From Brevibacillus parabrevis (GTDB lineage Bacteria; Bacillota; Bacilli; Brevibacillales; Brevibacillaceae), in contig NZ_RHHV01000005.1 of NCBI RefSeq assembly GCF_003710905.1, positions 496,001-560,000 of the forward strand: a DNA stretch of 64,000 nt, written 5' to 3'. The position numbers were made by a program, and so were the translations under genes. Positions 1 through 8,536 of the stretch are shown in pieces. Position 1 is the stretch's first letter. Every line of letters begins with the position of its first letter. The notes under the pieces were generated by a model. It made no database searches and was not told the DNA's origin. It saw nothing but the letters and a program-made list of their open reading frames with translations.

Positions 1-64
1 GGAATGGTGTTGGACATGAATACGCCTCCGTAAAAAGAAAGTAGTTTCCTAGTTTGCACATGGA

Positions 65-109
65 AACGAAACCAAAACGTTTCGCTTTTTGCAGTATACG
101 AAACCAAAA
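65..109 (+). repeat. Short direct repeat upstream of tetR
   Basis: ACGAAACCAAAA occurs at 65-76 and again at 98-109, 33 bp apart. The first copy is followed by a CGTTTC that pairs with the GAAACG at 63-68. No gene is evident in 1-215 apart from the tetR promoter. A function is not assignable; it could be an upstream regulatory site or a chance repeat. Confidence 0.3.
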
Positions 110-143
110 GGTTGCATGTCAACGGATGATAGGAAAGAAAGAT

Positions 144-200
144 TTGACAGGTTCAGGAGAAATTGATTACAATCAAAACGGAATGAACATTCATTCCGAA
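144..200 (+). promoter_or_regulatory. tetR promoter with TetR operator copy 1
   Basis: A TTGACA -35 (144-149) and a TACAAT -10 (168-173) are separated by 18 bp. Directly downstream lies an inverted repeat with arms CGGAATGA (179-186) and TCATTCCG (191-198), spacer ACAT. The operator sits where repressor binding would block the start of transcription of the tetR gene. The same arms recur at 808-831. Autoregulation is inferred from position and from the usual behaviour of TetR repressors. Confidence 0.75.
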
Positions 201-215
201 GTGAGGAGGTCTGGC

Positions 216-785
216 ATGTCTGAGACAAAGCGGGAGTTAATATTGGAAGCGGCGATGGTTCTGTTTGAACAGCGAGGCTTCGACGGCACGACTGTTCCGA
301 TGATCGTCGACAAAGCAGGCGTGGGCGCCGGGACGCTGTATCGCTATTTTGAAAACAAGGAAGCGCTGGTCAACACGTTGTTTCAAGAGTGCGTCAACGA
401 TGTGCTGGAGACGCTGAACCAGAGCTATCCGCACGACTCGAATGATTCGCGCAAGCAATTCGCTCATATTGCCAAGCAGCTGGTCAGCTATGCGAATAAA
501 AATCTCACGGCCTTGCTGTTTGTCGATTCCCATGTCAATGGCTACTATTTGGACGAAGCAAGCCAGGCAGCTTACATGCGCCTGCGCACGTTTTTTTATG
601 AGTTCATTGACCAGGGGAAGAAAAACGAAATCATTCGTCCGTTGCCTGCCGACGCATTGATCGCGATTATTGACGGTGCGTTTATATCGCTGTACAAGTC
701 TTGCCGGGCGGGCGAGATCGAGGAAACACCGGAATTGCTGGCAGGCGTGGAAGAGGCTTGCTGGGATGCGATCAGAATTCATTGA
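216..785 (+). CDS. TetR/AcrR family transcriptional repressor
   Basis: Encodes 189 residues. The N-terminal helix-turn-helix is clear (ILEAAMVLFEQRGFDGTT, then AGVGAGTLYRYFENKEALV, roughly residues 8-55), followed by a divergent all-helical ligand domain. The start is the ATG with GGAGG six bases upstream (205-209); the upstream in-frame extension would run through the operator. It lies just before an RND pump pair on the same strand, and identical operator arms occur before both genes. It is therefore inferred to repress itself and the pump until an inducing compound binds. The inducer is unknown. Confidence 0.9.
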   Translation: MSETKRELILEAAMVLFEQRGFDGTTVPMIVDKAGVGAGTLYRYFENKEALVNTLFQECVNDVLETLNQSYPHDSNDSRKQFAHIAKQLVSYANKNLTALLFVDSHVNGYYLDEASQAAYMRLRTFFYEFIDQGKKNEIIRPLPADALIAIIDGAFISLYKSCRAGEIEETPELLAGVEEACWDAIRIH

Positions 786-807
786 TTCTGATCTTTCTTT
801 TGAACAG

Positions 808-831
808 AACGGAATGAATATTCATTCCGTT
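808..831 (+). promoter_or_regulatory. TetR operator copy 2, perfect 24-bp palindrome
   Basis: AACGGAATGAAT followed by its exact reverse complement, between the tetR stop and the adaptor gene start. It shares both arms with the imperfect copy before tetR. A TTGAAC (800-805) lies just upstream and could be a -35 covered by the bound repressor. Confidence 0.8.
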
Positions 832-881
832 AAACCGACATCGCTTGGACATGTACCTAATTAAGCAGGAGTGAAGAGAAC

Positions 882-2135
882 ATGAATGCATGGATCAGGA
901 AAGCGGCGGGAAGTGTAGCGCTCCTCTCGCTTGTGCTGGTGGGAACGGCTTGCACAACAGGGGAGCAGCCTGCAAGCAGCGTGGAAACCCGGCTGGATGC
1001 AAAAGTGGTGGAAACGAAACGCGTTCAAACGAAGACTGTCCGTACCGAGAGCGAGCTGTCGGGCACGCTTGCTCCTGTAGAAGAGGTGACGGTTGCTTTT
1101 GAATTCGCCGGGGAAATCAAACGGATGCCGTTCAAGGAGGGGGATTCGGTTAAAAAGGGAGACGTTCTGGCGGTGCTTGGCACCACGGACTACTCGCTCC
1201 AGCTCGCAATGGCAAACGCAGAAGCAAACGGCGCGAACGCCCAATTGGCCAAAGCGAAAAACGGCTCCCGCAAGGAAGAAGTCCAGCAAGCGCAGGCAGC
1301 GGTTGAAGCGAAGCAAATCTCTTTGCAGCAGGCCGAGAGCGATTACCGCCGCATGGAGCAGCTACATAAAAATGGGGCGATCTCGCAAAGTGAGTTTGAA
1401 CGGGCGAAAAATGCGCGGGAGCTGGCGGAAAAAGACCTTTTCCAGGCAAAAGCGACCTACTCTCTGGTCGTCGAAGGGGCGCGCGCGGAAGATGTGAACG
1501 CGACGCAGGCGAGTTATCAAGGAGCGATGGCAGCACGCAATCAGGCGGCGGCGACACTGGCGAAAACCGAGGCGAAAGCGCCTTTTGCCGGAACCGTACT
1601 GGCAAAAATGGCGGATGTCGGTCAGCTTGCAGGCCCGGGTGCTCCCGTGTATCGCATCGGCAACATCCAGCAGTTGAAAACGATTTTGCCTGTGCCGGAT
1701 CAAGACATCTCATCCTGGCGGGCAGGCGACGAGGTCGAGCTTGCGCTGTACGGGAACAAGCGCAAAGGCAAAGTGACGAACATCTATCCGGCTACGAATG
1801 AACAGACGGGCACGATCGGCGTGGAAGTGGTGGTCGACAATGCCGCCAAAGACTGGTTTGCCGGGCAAGTGGTCAGTGCGAAACGAACCTTGGAGCAAAA
1901 AGCAGCGATTTTTATCCCGACCCAAGCTGTTTTCAGCCGCGGGTCTGAACCTTATGTCTTCCTTTTGACAGAAGGAAAAGCCCGCAAGACGACGGTAACG
2001 CTGGGGGAGTATGTCGACAACGAGCTGGAAATTACAGCAGGGATAGCGGCGGGCGATGTCTTGATCACTGACGGGGCAGACCGCTTGCTCGACGGGGATC
2101 GGGTCACTGTCAAAGGAGGCGTGAAGCATGATTGA
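882..2135 (+). CDS. RND efflux adaptor (HlyD-type membrane fusion lipoprotein)
   Basis: A 417-residue adaptor subunit. It has a lipoprotein signal (hydrophobic stretch ending LVGTAC), a barrel-sandwich half (VEEVTVAFEFAGEIKRMPFKEGDSVKKGDVLAVL), a long glutamine/alanine-rich coiled-coil hairpin, the returning half (AKAPFAGTVLAKMADVGQL) and a beta-barrel C-terminus. It would link the inner-membrane pump encoded next to the cell wall space and, lacking an outer membrane, probably has no TolC partner. Its last 8 bases overlap the pump gene, so the two are translationally coupled. The TetR operator lies in the 96-bp gap upstream. Confidence 0.92.
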   Translation: MNAWIRKAAGSVALLSLVLVGTACTTGEQPASSVETRLDAKVVETKRVQTKTVRTESELSGTLAPVEEVTVAFEFAGEIKRMPFKEGDSVKKGDVLAVLGTTDYSLQLAMANAEANGANAQLAKAKNGSRKEEVQQAQAAVEAKQISLQQAESDYRRMEQLHKNGAISQSEFERAKNARELAEKDLFQAKATYSLVVEGARAEDVNATQASYQGAMAARNQAAATLAKTEAKAPFAGTVLAKMADVGQLAGPGAPVYRIGNIQQLKTILPVPDQDISSWRAGDEVELALYGNKRKGKVTNIYPATNEQTGTIGVEVVVDNAAKDWFAGQVVSAKRTLEQKAAIFIPTQAVFSRGSEPYVFLLTEGKARKTTVTLGEYVDNELEITAGIAAGDVLITDGADRLLDGDRVTVKGGVKHD

Positions 2136-5100
2136 ATTTTTGATCAAGAAGCGAAAAATCACGCTCGTCTTTTTTGCGATGCTGATCTTGATGGGGATTT
2201 ACGTCTTGTTCTCGCTCCCGAGACAGGAGCAGCCTGACATCATCGTCGGCACCGCGACAGTGACCACGGTCTATCCGGGAGCGACTCCGCAAAAAATCGA
2301 GCAGACCGTCACGAAAAAGCTGGAAGAGAAGATCAATGAAGTGCAAGGGATCAAGTCGATCAACTCCGAGTCGCGTTCAGGGGTGTCGATCATTACCGTA
2401 CAGACGGAAAATGATGCCAAACCGAAAGCCGTGTTTGAAGACATGCGGAAAAAAGTGAAGGACGCCGAAGCCGACCTGCCGGAAGAGGCGGAGCAGCCGA
2501 TCATCAATGATGACATGAGCCGCACTTTCATCCAGTCGTTCCAAATTACCGCCGATTCTTTTGAACAAATCCTGCAATTGCGCGATACGCTCGACCTGTG
2601 GAAGGATCAGCTGCGCACCGTTCCGGGCGTGTCCGATGTCTCGATCCTCGGATTGCCCGAGCAGGAAGTGAAAGTCAACGTACAGGCGCAAAAGCTCCAG
2701 CATTACGGCATTTCTTGGGCGCAAGTCATGGACGCGATTCAAACGAAAAACGAGACGGTTCCACTCGGAGACATACATGTCGACAAACGCCAATACCAAC
2801 TGACCATGCCTGTCAGCTACGATCCGACTTCGCTCGGAAAAGTGGTCGTGACCCGTACTGCTCAGGGGGTACCCGTCTATTTGCAAGATGTCGCCACGAT
2901 TTTGGACAGTACGAAACGGGTGGAATACAAGACGTACTACAACGGAAAGCCCGCCGTCACGGTCAGCATCAACGCCGAGCTGGGCAGCAACGTCCCGAGC
3001 GTCCAGCGCGCGGTCGACGAGAAGCTGCATTCTTTAGAAGAGCAGCTGCCTTCGTGGGCGAAAAAGGAAACGGTTTACGCCCAGATGGAGCGGATCGACA
3101 GTTTGTTTTCCGAGCTGTTGCATGAAATGCTGATCGCGATTGTGGCCGTCCTGTTCGTTTGCATGCTCGGCTTGAACTTGACGACTTCGATGATGGTCGC
3201 CCTCGCGATCCCGATCTCGCTTGCGTCAGGGATGGCTGTTCTCCCTTTGCTCGGGATCACGCTGAATCAGATGAGTGTCTTTGGCATGATCATCGTTCTC
3301 GGGATTTTGGTGGATGACGCCGTTGTGGTCAATGACAACATTGAGCGCAGGCTGTCCGTGCTTGGAGAAGAACCGTATACGGCAGCCGTGCTTGGCACGA
3401 AAGAGGTTGCCGTTTCGATTGTCACGGCGACATTTGCCACGATCAGCGCATTTGGCCCGATCATTTTTTTGACAGGCGATGCCGGGCAGTTCATTTTTCC
3501 GGTGCCAGTCGTCATCATTTTCACGATGACCGCCTCCATGATCATGTCGCTCTCGCTCATCCCGATTTACCGGGAGTGGAACGAGAGACGAAAAAACAAG
3601 CGCGCGAAAAAAACGGCAGCAGACCGCAAGCCAGCCGGACTTTTGGGCAAGCAGATCGATGCGCTGACCCGCTGGTACGGAGATCGAGTCATGCCGGCGA
3701 TGCTGAAAAACCCGTTGAAAACGGGAGTGATCGGGGTGCTGGTCGCTACAGCCTTTTACGGACTGGCTGCGTTTATTCCGATCCAGCTGTTCCCGGATGA
3801 CGACAGACCGCAGATGATTGTCAACATAAACATGCCGATCGGCAGCAATTTGCAGGAAACCGACCGGATCGTCCAAGGCACCAGCGACTGGATTGTCAAA
3901 CAGCCGCACATTCAAAAGGTGGCTGCCTTCGTCGGGGGAGCTGCCCCGCAGATGATCACGAGTGCCCCGTCGATCGGAACAGGCGAAAACATGGCGCAGC
4001 TCGTCGTCGTCTTTGACCATACGCAGATGGATGCGCGCAAAGTCGTCGAGCCGTGGACTGTGCAGCTGAAAGAACTGTACCCGGAGGCGAATATCATTCC
4101 GTACAGCGTGAAGGCGGGCATGTATTCGGGCAGCCCGGTCGCCATTCGCGTGTATGGAAATGACTTGTCCGAGCTGTATGCGATTTCCGAGGAAGTCAAA
4201 GCGATGATTAAAGAGACGAAAGGAACTTACAATATCAATGACACGCTCGGGAATGCGCAATATTCCCTCCAATTCCAGGTGGAGCAGGGGAAAATGGACA
4301 AGGCGCTGGTCCATGAAGCGGATTTGACGAGAACGTTGCGTCTGATCAGTCAAGGCATCCCGGTTGGACAGTTTGACAACGGGAAAAAGCTGATCGACAT
4401 GACTTTGCTGGCTGATCAGGCGAACATGACTCCGCAGCAGCTTTTTAGCCAGCTTACGGTTCCGAATAGCCAAGGGCAGCTCATTCCGGTGGCGCAAATA
4501 GCGGAAATGAAACCGAGCTTGTCCATCCAGAGCATTCCCCGCTACAATATGTCCCGCAGTGTCACGATTACGAGCGATGTGCGGGGGCGCACGGCGGATG
4601 ACGTGATGAGCGAGCTGGTGCAAAAGCTGGAACACGTCGAAATGCCGGATGGTTACGCCTGGAAGGTGACGGGTGAATCGGAGGAGGAAGGCGACGTGCT
4701 GGCCGATTTGGGGCTGCTCGCGGTGGTGGCTGTGCTGCTCATCTTCCTGTTGATTGTGTTGCAGTTCAATTCCTTGTCGATACCGACTTTGGTGATGAGC
4801 ACAGTCTACCTGGCGATCGCCGGAAGCATGATCGGGTTGTTCATTACCGACACGCCGATCGGCTTCATGACAGTAGCCGGGTTTATCTCCTTGGCCGGAA
4901 TTGTCGTGCGAAACGGAATTGTCCTGATCGAGTTCATCGAAGAAGCACGGCACGCTGGCATGGGGTTGCGAGACGCGGTGATCGGCGCTGGAAAAGCGCG
5001 GTTGCGCCCGATTTTGCTGACGACTTTTGCAGCCGTGGCTGGCCTTGCCCCGATGGCGATTTCCGGGAGCGTGCTGTTCAAACCGCTGGCCATCACGATT

Positions 5101-5232
5101 ATTTCCGGGCTGCTGTTCTCGATGCTTTTAACTTTGATTGTTGTGCCGTCGCTTTATACCGTCGTGGCGCTGCAAAAGGAAAAGAAGCGTGAGCGGGTGG
5201 AGAAGCAGCAAGAGGCTCCGGCTTGCGTGTAG
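2128..5232 (+). CDS. RND-family efflux transporter (AcrB/SwrC-like)
   Basis: 1034 residues, the normal length for an RND pump. Signatures seen include the first membrane helix near residues 10-28, the proton-relay pair Asp396-Asp397 in the fourth helix (GILVDDAVVVND), and a second membrane block near the C-terminus (GFISLAGIVVRNGIVLIEFIEEA). The two large extracytoplasmic loops lie between. The start overlaps the adaptor stop. In Firmicutes the best-known relative is SwrC, which exports surfactin-like lipopeptides; the substrate here cannot be read from sequence. Confidence 0.93.
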   Translation: MIEFLIKKRKITLVFFAMLILMGIYVLFSLPRQEQPDIIVGTATVTTVYPGATPQKIEQTVTKKLEEKINEVQGIKSINSESRSGVSIITVQTENDAKPKAVFEDMRKKVKDAEADLPEEAEQPIINDDMSRTFIQSFQITADSFEQILQLRDTLDLWKDQLRTVPGVSDVSILGLPEQEVKVNVQAQKLQHYGISWAQVMDAIQTKNETVPLGDIHVDKRQYQLTMPVSYDPTSLGKVVVTRTAQGVPVYLQDVATILDSTKRVEYKTYYNGKPAVTVSINAELGSNVPSVQRAVDEKLHSLEEQLPSWAKKETVYAQMERIDSLFSELLHEMLIAIVAVLFVCMLGLNLTTSMMVALAIPISLASGMAVLPLLGITLNQMSVFGMIIVLGILVDDAVVVNDNIERRLSVLGEEPYTAAVLGTKEVAVSIVTATFATISAFGPIIFLTGDAGQFIFPVPVVIIFTMTASMIMSLSLIPIYREWNERRKNKRAKKTAADRKPAGLLGKQIDALTRWYGDRVMPAMLKNPLKTGVIGVLVATAFYGLAAFIPIQLFPDDDRPQMIVNINMPIGSNLQETDRIVQGTSDWIVKQPHIQKVAAFVGGAAPQMITSAPSIGTGENMAQLVVVFDHTQMDARKVVEPWTVQLKELYPEANIIPYSVKAGMYSGSPVAIRVYGNDLSELYAISEEVKAMIKETKGTYNINDTLGNAQYSLQFQVEQGKMDKALVHEADLTRTLRLISQGIPVGQFDNGKKLIDMTLLADQANMTPQQLFSQLTVPNSQGQLIPVAQIAEMKPSLSIQSIPRYNMSRSVTITSDVRGRTADDVMSELVQKLEHVEMPDGYAWKVTGESEEEGDVLADLGLLAVVAVLLIFLLIVLQFNSLSIPTLVMSTVYLAIAGSMIGLFITDTPIGFMTVAGFISLAGIVVRNGIVLIEFIEEARHAGMGLRDAVIGAGKARLRPILLTTFAAVAGLAPMAISGSVLFKPLAITIISGLLFSMLLTLIVVPSLYTVVALQKEKKRERVEKQQEAPACV

Positions 5233-5349
5233 CGGTTTTGGCAAAGCTTTTTTGCGCGATCTCGTTTTTTTACAAGGAATTTTCAGACAAATGGAGAAAT
5301 GGGGGAGGTGCAAAAAAGACGTACTTCATCAGGAAGCGAGGAAAGACAG

Positions 5350-6306
5350 ATGAACCAGAGCAAGTGGAAAGTGGGCGTCATCGGCGCAGGAGTCATGGGC
5401 GAACGAATGATGAACGCCATTCGCACGCACGAAACATTTTGTGTAGCGGCAGTCAGTGACGTTTCGGCGGAAAGAGCGCAGGAGGCTGCGCAAAAATCCG
5501 GAGACGTGCCGTGGTACACCGATTACAAGGAATTGCTCGCAAAAGAAGAGCTGGATTGCATCTATCTGGCTGTTCCGCCAAAATTCCACCACGCGATTGC
5601 CTTGGACGTGCTGGCTCACAAAAAGCATTTGCTGTGCGAGAAGCCGCTCGCCAACTCGCTTGGGGAAGCGGAGGAAATGCTGGCCGCAGCGAAAGACGCA
5701 GGTGTCGTACACGCGATGAATTTCCCGCTCTACTATCAGGGCATTTTCCCGGAGCTGCGCCGCAGGCTGGAGGAGATCGGCGATGTGCGCAGAATCGACA
5801 TTTTGACTCATTTCCATACATGGCCGCGCCCGTGGCAGCAGACGCCGTGGCTGTCCGGTCGGGAGCAGGGCGGCTTCATCCGCGAGGTTTTGCCGCATTT
5901 TACCCATTTGACGTACGCTTTGTTTGGCGACTTGCAGGTGATCCGCTCGGAGGTAGACTATCCGGAAGATCCGCAAGCGTGTGAAACAGGCGTATCTGCC
6001 TTCTTGCGCCTGGCAGACGGCACGCCTGTGACGATCAACGGGCTGGCGGGTATCGCGCATCAGGAGCATTTGGACTACCGCATTTACGGTACAAAAGGCA
6101 CGCTCAGTGTGGTCAACTGGAGCAAGCTGTCTGTCGGAAGAGACAATGAAGCTCCTCAGGCAGCGGGCGTGCCCGAGCAGGACCGTCTGTCGCTGTTGCT
6201 CGATGAGCTGGCGCTGGCTCTGGAAGGCAAGGAAGCCAGGCTGGTTACGTTTGAGACAGGTGTAAAAGTGCAGAAAGTATTGGAAGCGTTGCTGGGTCAC
6301 GCGTAA
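5350..6306 (+). CDS. Gfo/Idh/MocA family NAD(P)-dependent oxidoreductase
   Basis: 318 residues from the ATG preceded by GAGGAAAG (5338-5345); an upstream in-frame ATG at 5299 has no properly spaced ribosome site. N-terminal Rossmann fold VGVIGAGVMGERMM, then LAVPPKFHH and the family's CEKPLANS motif, in which the lysine is catalytic. The C-terminal half is the substrate-binding alpha/beta domain. Members oxidise or reduce sugars, inositols and similar polyols. It stands alone between the pump and a convergent gene, so the substrate is unknown. Confidence 0.88.
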   Translation: MNQSKWKVGVIGAGVMGERMMNAIRTHETFCVAAVSDVSAERAQEAAQKSGDVPWYTDYKELLAKEELDCIYLAVPPKFHHAIALDVLAHKKHLLCEKPLANSLGEAEEMLAAAKDAGVVHAMNFPLYYQGIFPELRRRLEEIGDVRRIDILTHFHTWPRPWQQTPWLSGREQGGFIREVLPHFTHLTYALFGDLQVIRSEVDYPEDPQACETGVSAFLRLADGTPVTINGLAGIAHQEHLDYRIYGTKGTLSVVNWSKLSVGRDNEAPQAAGVPEQDRLSLLLDELALALEGKEARLVTFETGVKVQKVLEALLGHA

Positions 6307-6318
6307 CGGTAAGGCAGG

Positions 6319-6396
6319 AAAAATCCCCTCGCGGAAGCGTCCGCGTTCGTCTCGTAACAGCTTGGGACGGACGTGGATGACCGGAGGGGATTTTTT
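6319..6396. terminator. Possible bidirectional terminator between convergent genes
   Basis: AAATCCCCTC (6321-6330) pairs with GAGGGGATTT (6384-6393), followed by T residues on both strands. The loop is long (about 53 nt) with a small internal hairpin, so efficiency is uncertain. Confidence 0.4.
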
Positions 6397-6400
6397 GCGT

Positions 6401-7366
6401 TTAATGGACGCGCAGGGCTGGGTAGACGAACGTTTTCAACGTCAGCCCTGTGAACGAGCAGCCCGCCGCTTTTGGATGTCCGCCACCGCCGTAATGGGCG
6501 GCGATCACAGAGAGATCGACGTCATCGCGGTTCGTGCGCAGGCTGATCCGGCCTTTTCCCGGATCGAGCATGGCGACAAAGTCGATTGTCTCGTCGCTTT
6601 TGCACAAAAAGCTTCCCGTCGTAGAGTGGTATTGCTCCAAAAAGACGACCCCGACTGTGTACTGCTTCGGCTTGTCCAGGTCGATGTCGACCGGAAGCCG
6701 CTTCATTTGCCGCAGCTTTTTTTGCTCGTAGGCAGCGATTTTGCGTTCCTCCGCATAGATCAGGATCGACTCCCATTCCGTGAACACAAACTGATCCGTG
6801 TCGTCGCCTTCCCCGCGCAATCGTCCGATTACTTGATCGGCAAAAGTCTCCCGTTCTGCCAAGTAAAACAACAGGTTCAACTGATGCGCCTGGTCGTTGC
6901 CGCTCGTCTCCCAGTCCCACGTGTCAAAAGCGCGAACCAGCTCTACGTAGTGGGAGAGCACGTCGGTAGGCGCAAGCGCGCCCTTTTGGATCAAGTAGTC
7001 GTAGTAAAGGCTTGTGGCCGAGGGCTTTTTCCCCGCCTCCTCTACCACGACGTTCGCCCAGTCGTACTTGGCTGACAGCGGCAGCGCTGTCGGGTGGTGG
7101 TCGATCAGGACGAACGAATGCCCGCGCGCGACCTGTTTTTGAATCAGGGCGGCTACTTTTTCGTTGACGCTGACATCGGTAATGACAACGGACATTCCGG
7201 GGGCAAGCTCCTGCTCGATGAACGTCTCGATCTCCTGGCTGACGGTATACGGAGATACGCCGCGGACGAGGACTTCCTGGCCGGCATAGGCGATTCGGCT
7301 CAGGATGGCGCACGATTCTCCGTCGAGGTCTTTGTCGGTGAAATGGATGATGGCTGGCTGATGCAT
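6401..7366 (-). CDS. DHH/DHHA1 family phosphoesterase
   Basis: 321 residues. Metal-binding motifs of the DHH superfamily are present: TDKDLDG (10-16), ITDVS (62-66), DHH (89-91), and the DHHA1 C-terminal signature GGGGHPKAAG near the end. The family includes NrnA-type nanoRNases and cyclic-dinucleotide phosphodiesterases; the spacing and length suit a cytoplasmic nuclease or phosphohydrolase of this kind, but the exact substrate is not determinable. AAGGAGAGCC precedes the ATG. It is transcribed toward the oxidoreductase gene. Confidence 0.85.
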   Translation of the reverse strand: MHQPAIIHFTDKDLDGESCAILSRIAYAGQEVLVRGVSPYTVSQEIETFIEQELAPGMSVVITDVSVNEKVAALIQKQVARGHSFVLIDHHPTALPLSAKYDWANVVVEEAGKKPSATSLYYDYLIQKGALAPTDVLSHYVELVRAFDTWDWETSGNDQAHQLNLLFYLAERETFADQVIGRLRGEGDDTDQFVFTEWESILIYAEERKIAAYEQKKLRQMKRLPVDIDLDKPKQYTVGVVFLEQYHSTTGSFLCKSDETIDFVAMLDPGKGRISLRTNRDDVDLSVIAAHYGGGGHPKAAGCSFTGLTLKTFVYPALRVH

Positions 7367-7529
7367 TGAAGGCTCTCCTTGTGTTTGGCTTTTTGTGGGA
7401 TAGCGAAGCTACCACTTAGGATGTCCTTTTCGGCTTGTGTTCGAACCAGCGGGAGGGCGAGCCGAGCCATTTTTCAAAAGTGTGTGTCGTCTGAAGTTCG
7501 TTGATGAACAAGCAGTCCGCCTGCGTTTG

Positions 7530-8420
7530 TTAACGAAAGGTGCGAAAAGACGTCTCCAGCTTATGGATAAACGCTTTGGCAGCCACACTCATGTACTTGT
7601 CGTTGCGATACATGATCACCATTTCCCGGATCGGCGAATCTTTGATCTCGATCGCGCGAATGTTGAGCGAGGGGAAGCTTTCGATCAGGCGGCTGGGCTG
7701 GATCGTGGCTCCGATTCCGGCGTGAACGAGTTGGAGCAGGGAGGTGGCAGAACCCGTTTCCATGATCGTCTCAACGGTCAGCCCGTATTCCAGCCCCCAT
7801 CTGTCGATCAAATCTCTGCCGTAAAAGCCTTTCGGATACATGACAAACGGGATGGTGCGCAAATCGTCGGCAGACACAAATTCGTTCTCGGCAAGCGGGT
7901 GGTCGGCATGGACGTAGAGACTGTACGTTTCCGTGTAAAACGGGATGCGGGTCAAGCGCTGGTCGGCAGGCACGGCGGGCATGGACAGACCGACACCCAG
8001 GTCGACTTCAATGTTCAACACCTGATTGACGATGTCGATGGAAGGAAACACTTGCACTTTGGTTTGCGGGAATTGCTTATGAAAGTCGATGAGCAAAGAG
8101 GTGAGCCGATAGTCCAGGTCGGAGGGCAGTACGGCAATGCGCAAGTGGCTGGCATGCAGGCGGGTCAAGTCTGCGATGGCTGTTTTCGCATTTTCAAGCT
8201 GCTGCGCGATTTGTCTGGCGTGATGCTCCAAAATTTCTCCGGCTTCTGTCTTTACCGTTTTTTTCCCGATGCGGTCGAACAGGGGAACGCCGACTTCGTC
8301 TTCCAGAACGCGGATTTGCTGGCTCAATGTCGGCTGGGTGATGCCGAGCTTGTAGGCGGCTTCGGAAAAATGCAGTTCGTTGCACAGCATGAGAAAGTAT
8401 TGCAGCTGGCGAAATTCCAT
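7530..8420 (-). CDS. LysR-family transcriptional regulator
   Basis: 296 residues from the ATG with AAGGAG nine bases upstream (MEFRQLQYF); an ATG 21 bases further upstream is less well supported. The winged HTH reads LHFSEAAYKLGITQPTLSQQIRVLEDEVGVPLFDR, followed by a periplasmic-binding-protein-like effector domain. It is divergent from a CynX/NimT-type transporter, and the shared 116-bp gap carries two matching LysR boxes. This suggests it activates the transporter in response to a small effector, an arrangement like cynR/cynX. Confidence 0.9.
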   Translation of the reverse strand: MEFRQLQYFLMLCNELHFSEAAYKLGITQPTLSQQIRVLEDEVGVPLFDRIGKKTVKTEAGEILEHHARQIAQQLENAKTAIADLTRLHASHLRIAVLPSDLDYRLTSLLIDFHKQFPQTKVQVFPSIDIVNQVLNIEVDLGVGLSMPAVPADQRLTRIPFYTETYSLYVHADHPLAENEFVSADDLRTIPFVMYPKGFYGRDLIDRWGLEYGLTVETIMETGSATSLLQLVHAGIGATIQPSRLIESFPSLNIRAIEIKDSPIREMVIMYRNDKYMSVAAKAFIHKLETSFRTFR

Positions 8421-8439
8421 CGCTTCCGCTCCTTTATAC

Positions 8440-8491
8440 ATAGTCTGTAGCTATTGTTTGTATAGAAAAAATAGAATTGATCTATTATAAT
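8440..8491 (+). promoter_or_regulatory. Twin LysR boxes and -10 of the CynX-type gene
   Basis: Two copies of ATAG-N7-CTAT (8440-8454 and 8471-8485), each also a T-N11-A LysR box, spaced 31 bp or about three helical turns. A consensus TATAAT (8486-8491) touches the second box, and no good -35 is visible, as expected for an activator-dependent promoter read toward the transporter. Confidence 0.7.
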
Positions 8492-8536
8492 CCGGCATTT
8501 ACACTTCATTCAAGGACTGAGGAAGGAAGTGCTTGC

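Noticed and set aside
3226-4953. 575-residue minus-strand open frame
   Set aside because: Antisense of the RND pump gene; His/Asp/Arg-rich shadow composition.
5233-5349. Terminator after the RND gene (GCAAAGCTTTTTTGC)
   Set aside because: The stem is very short and the T run lies inside it; not convincing.
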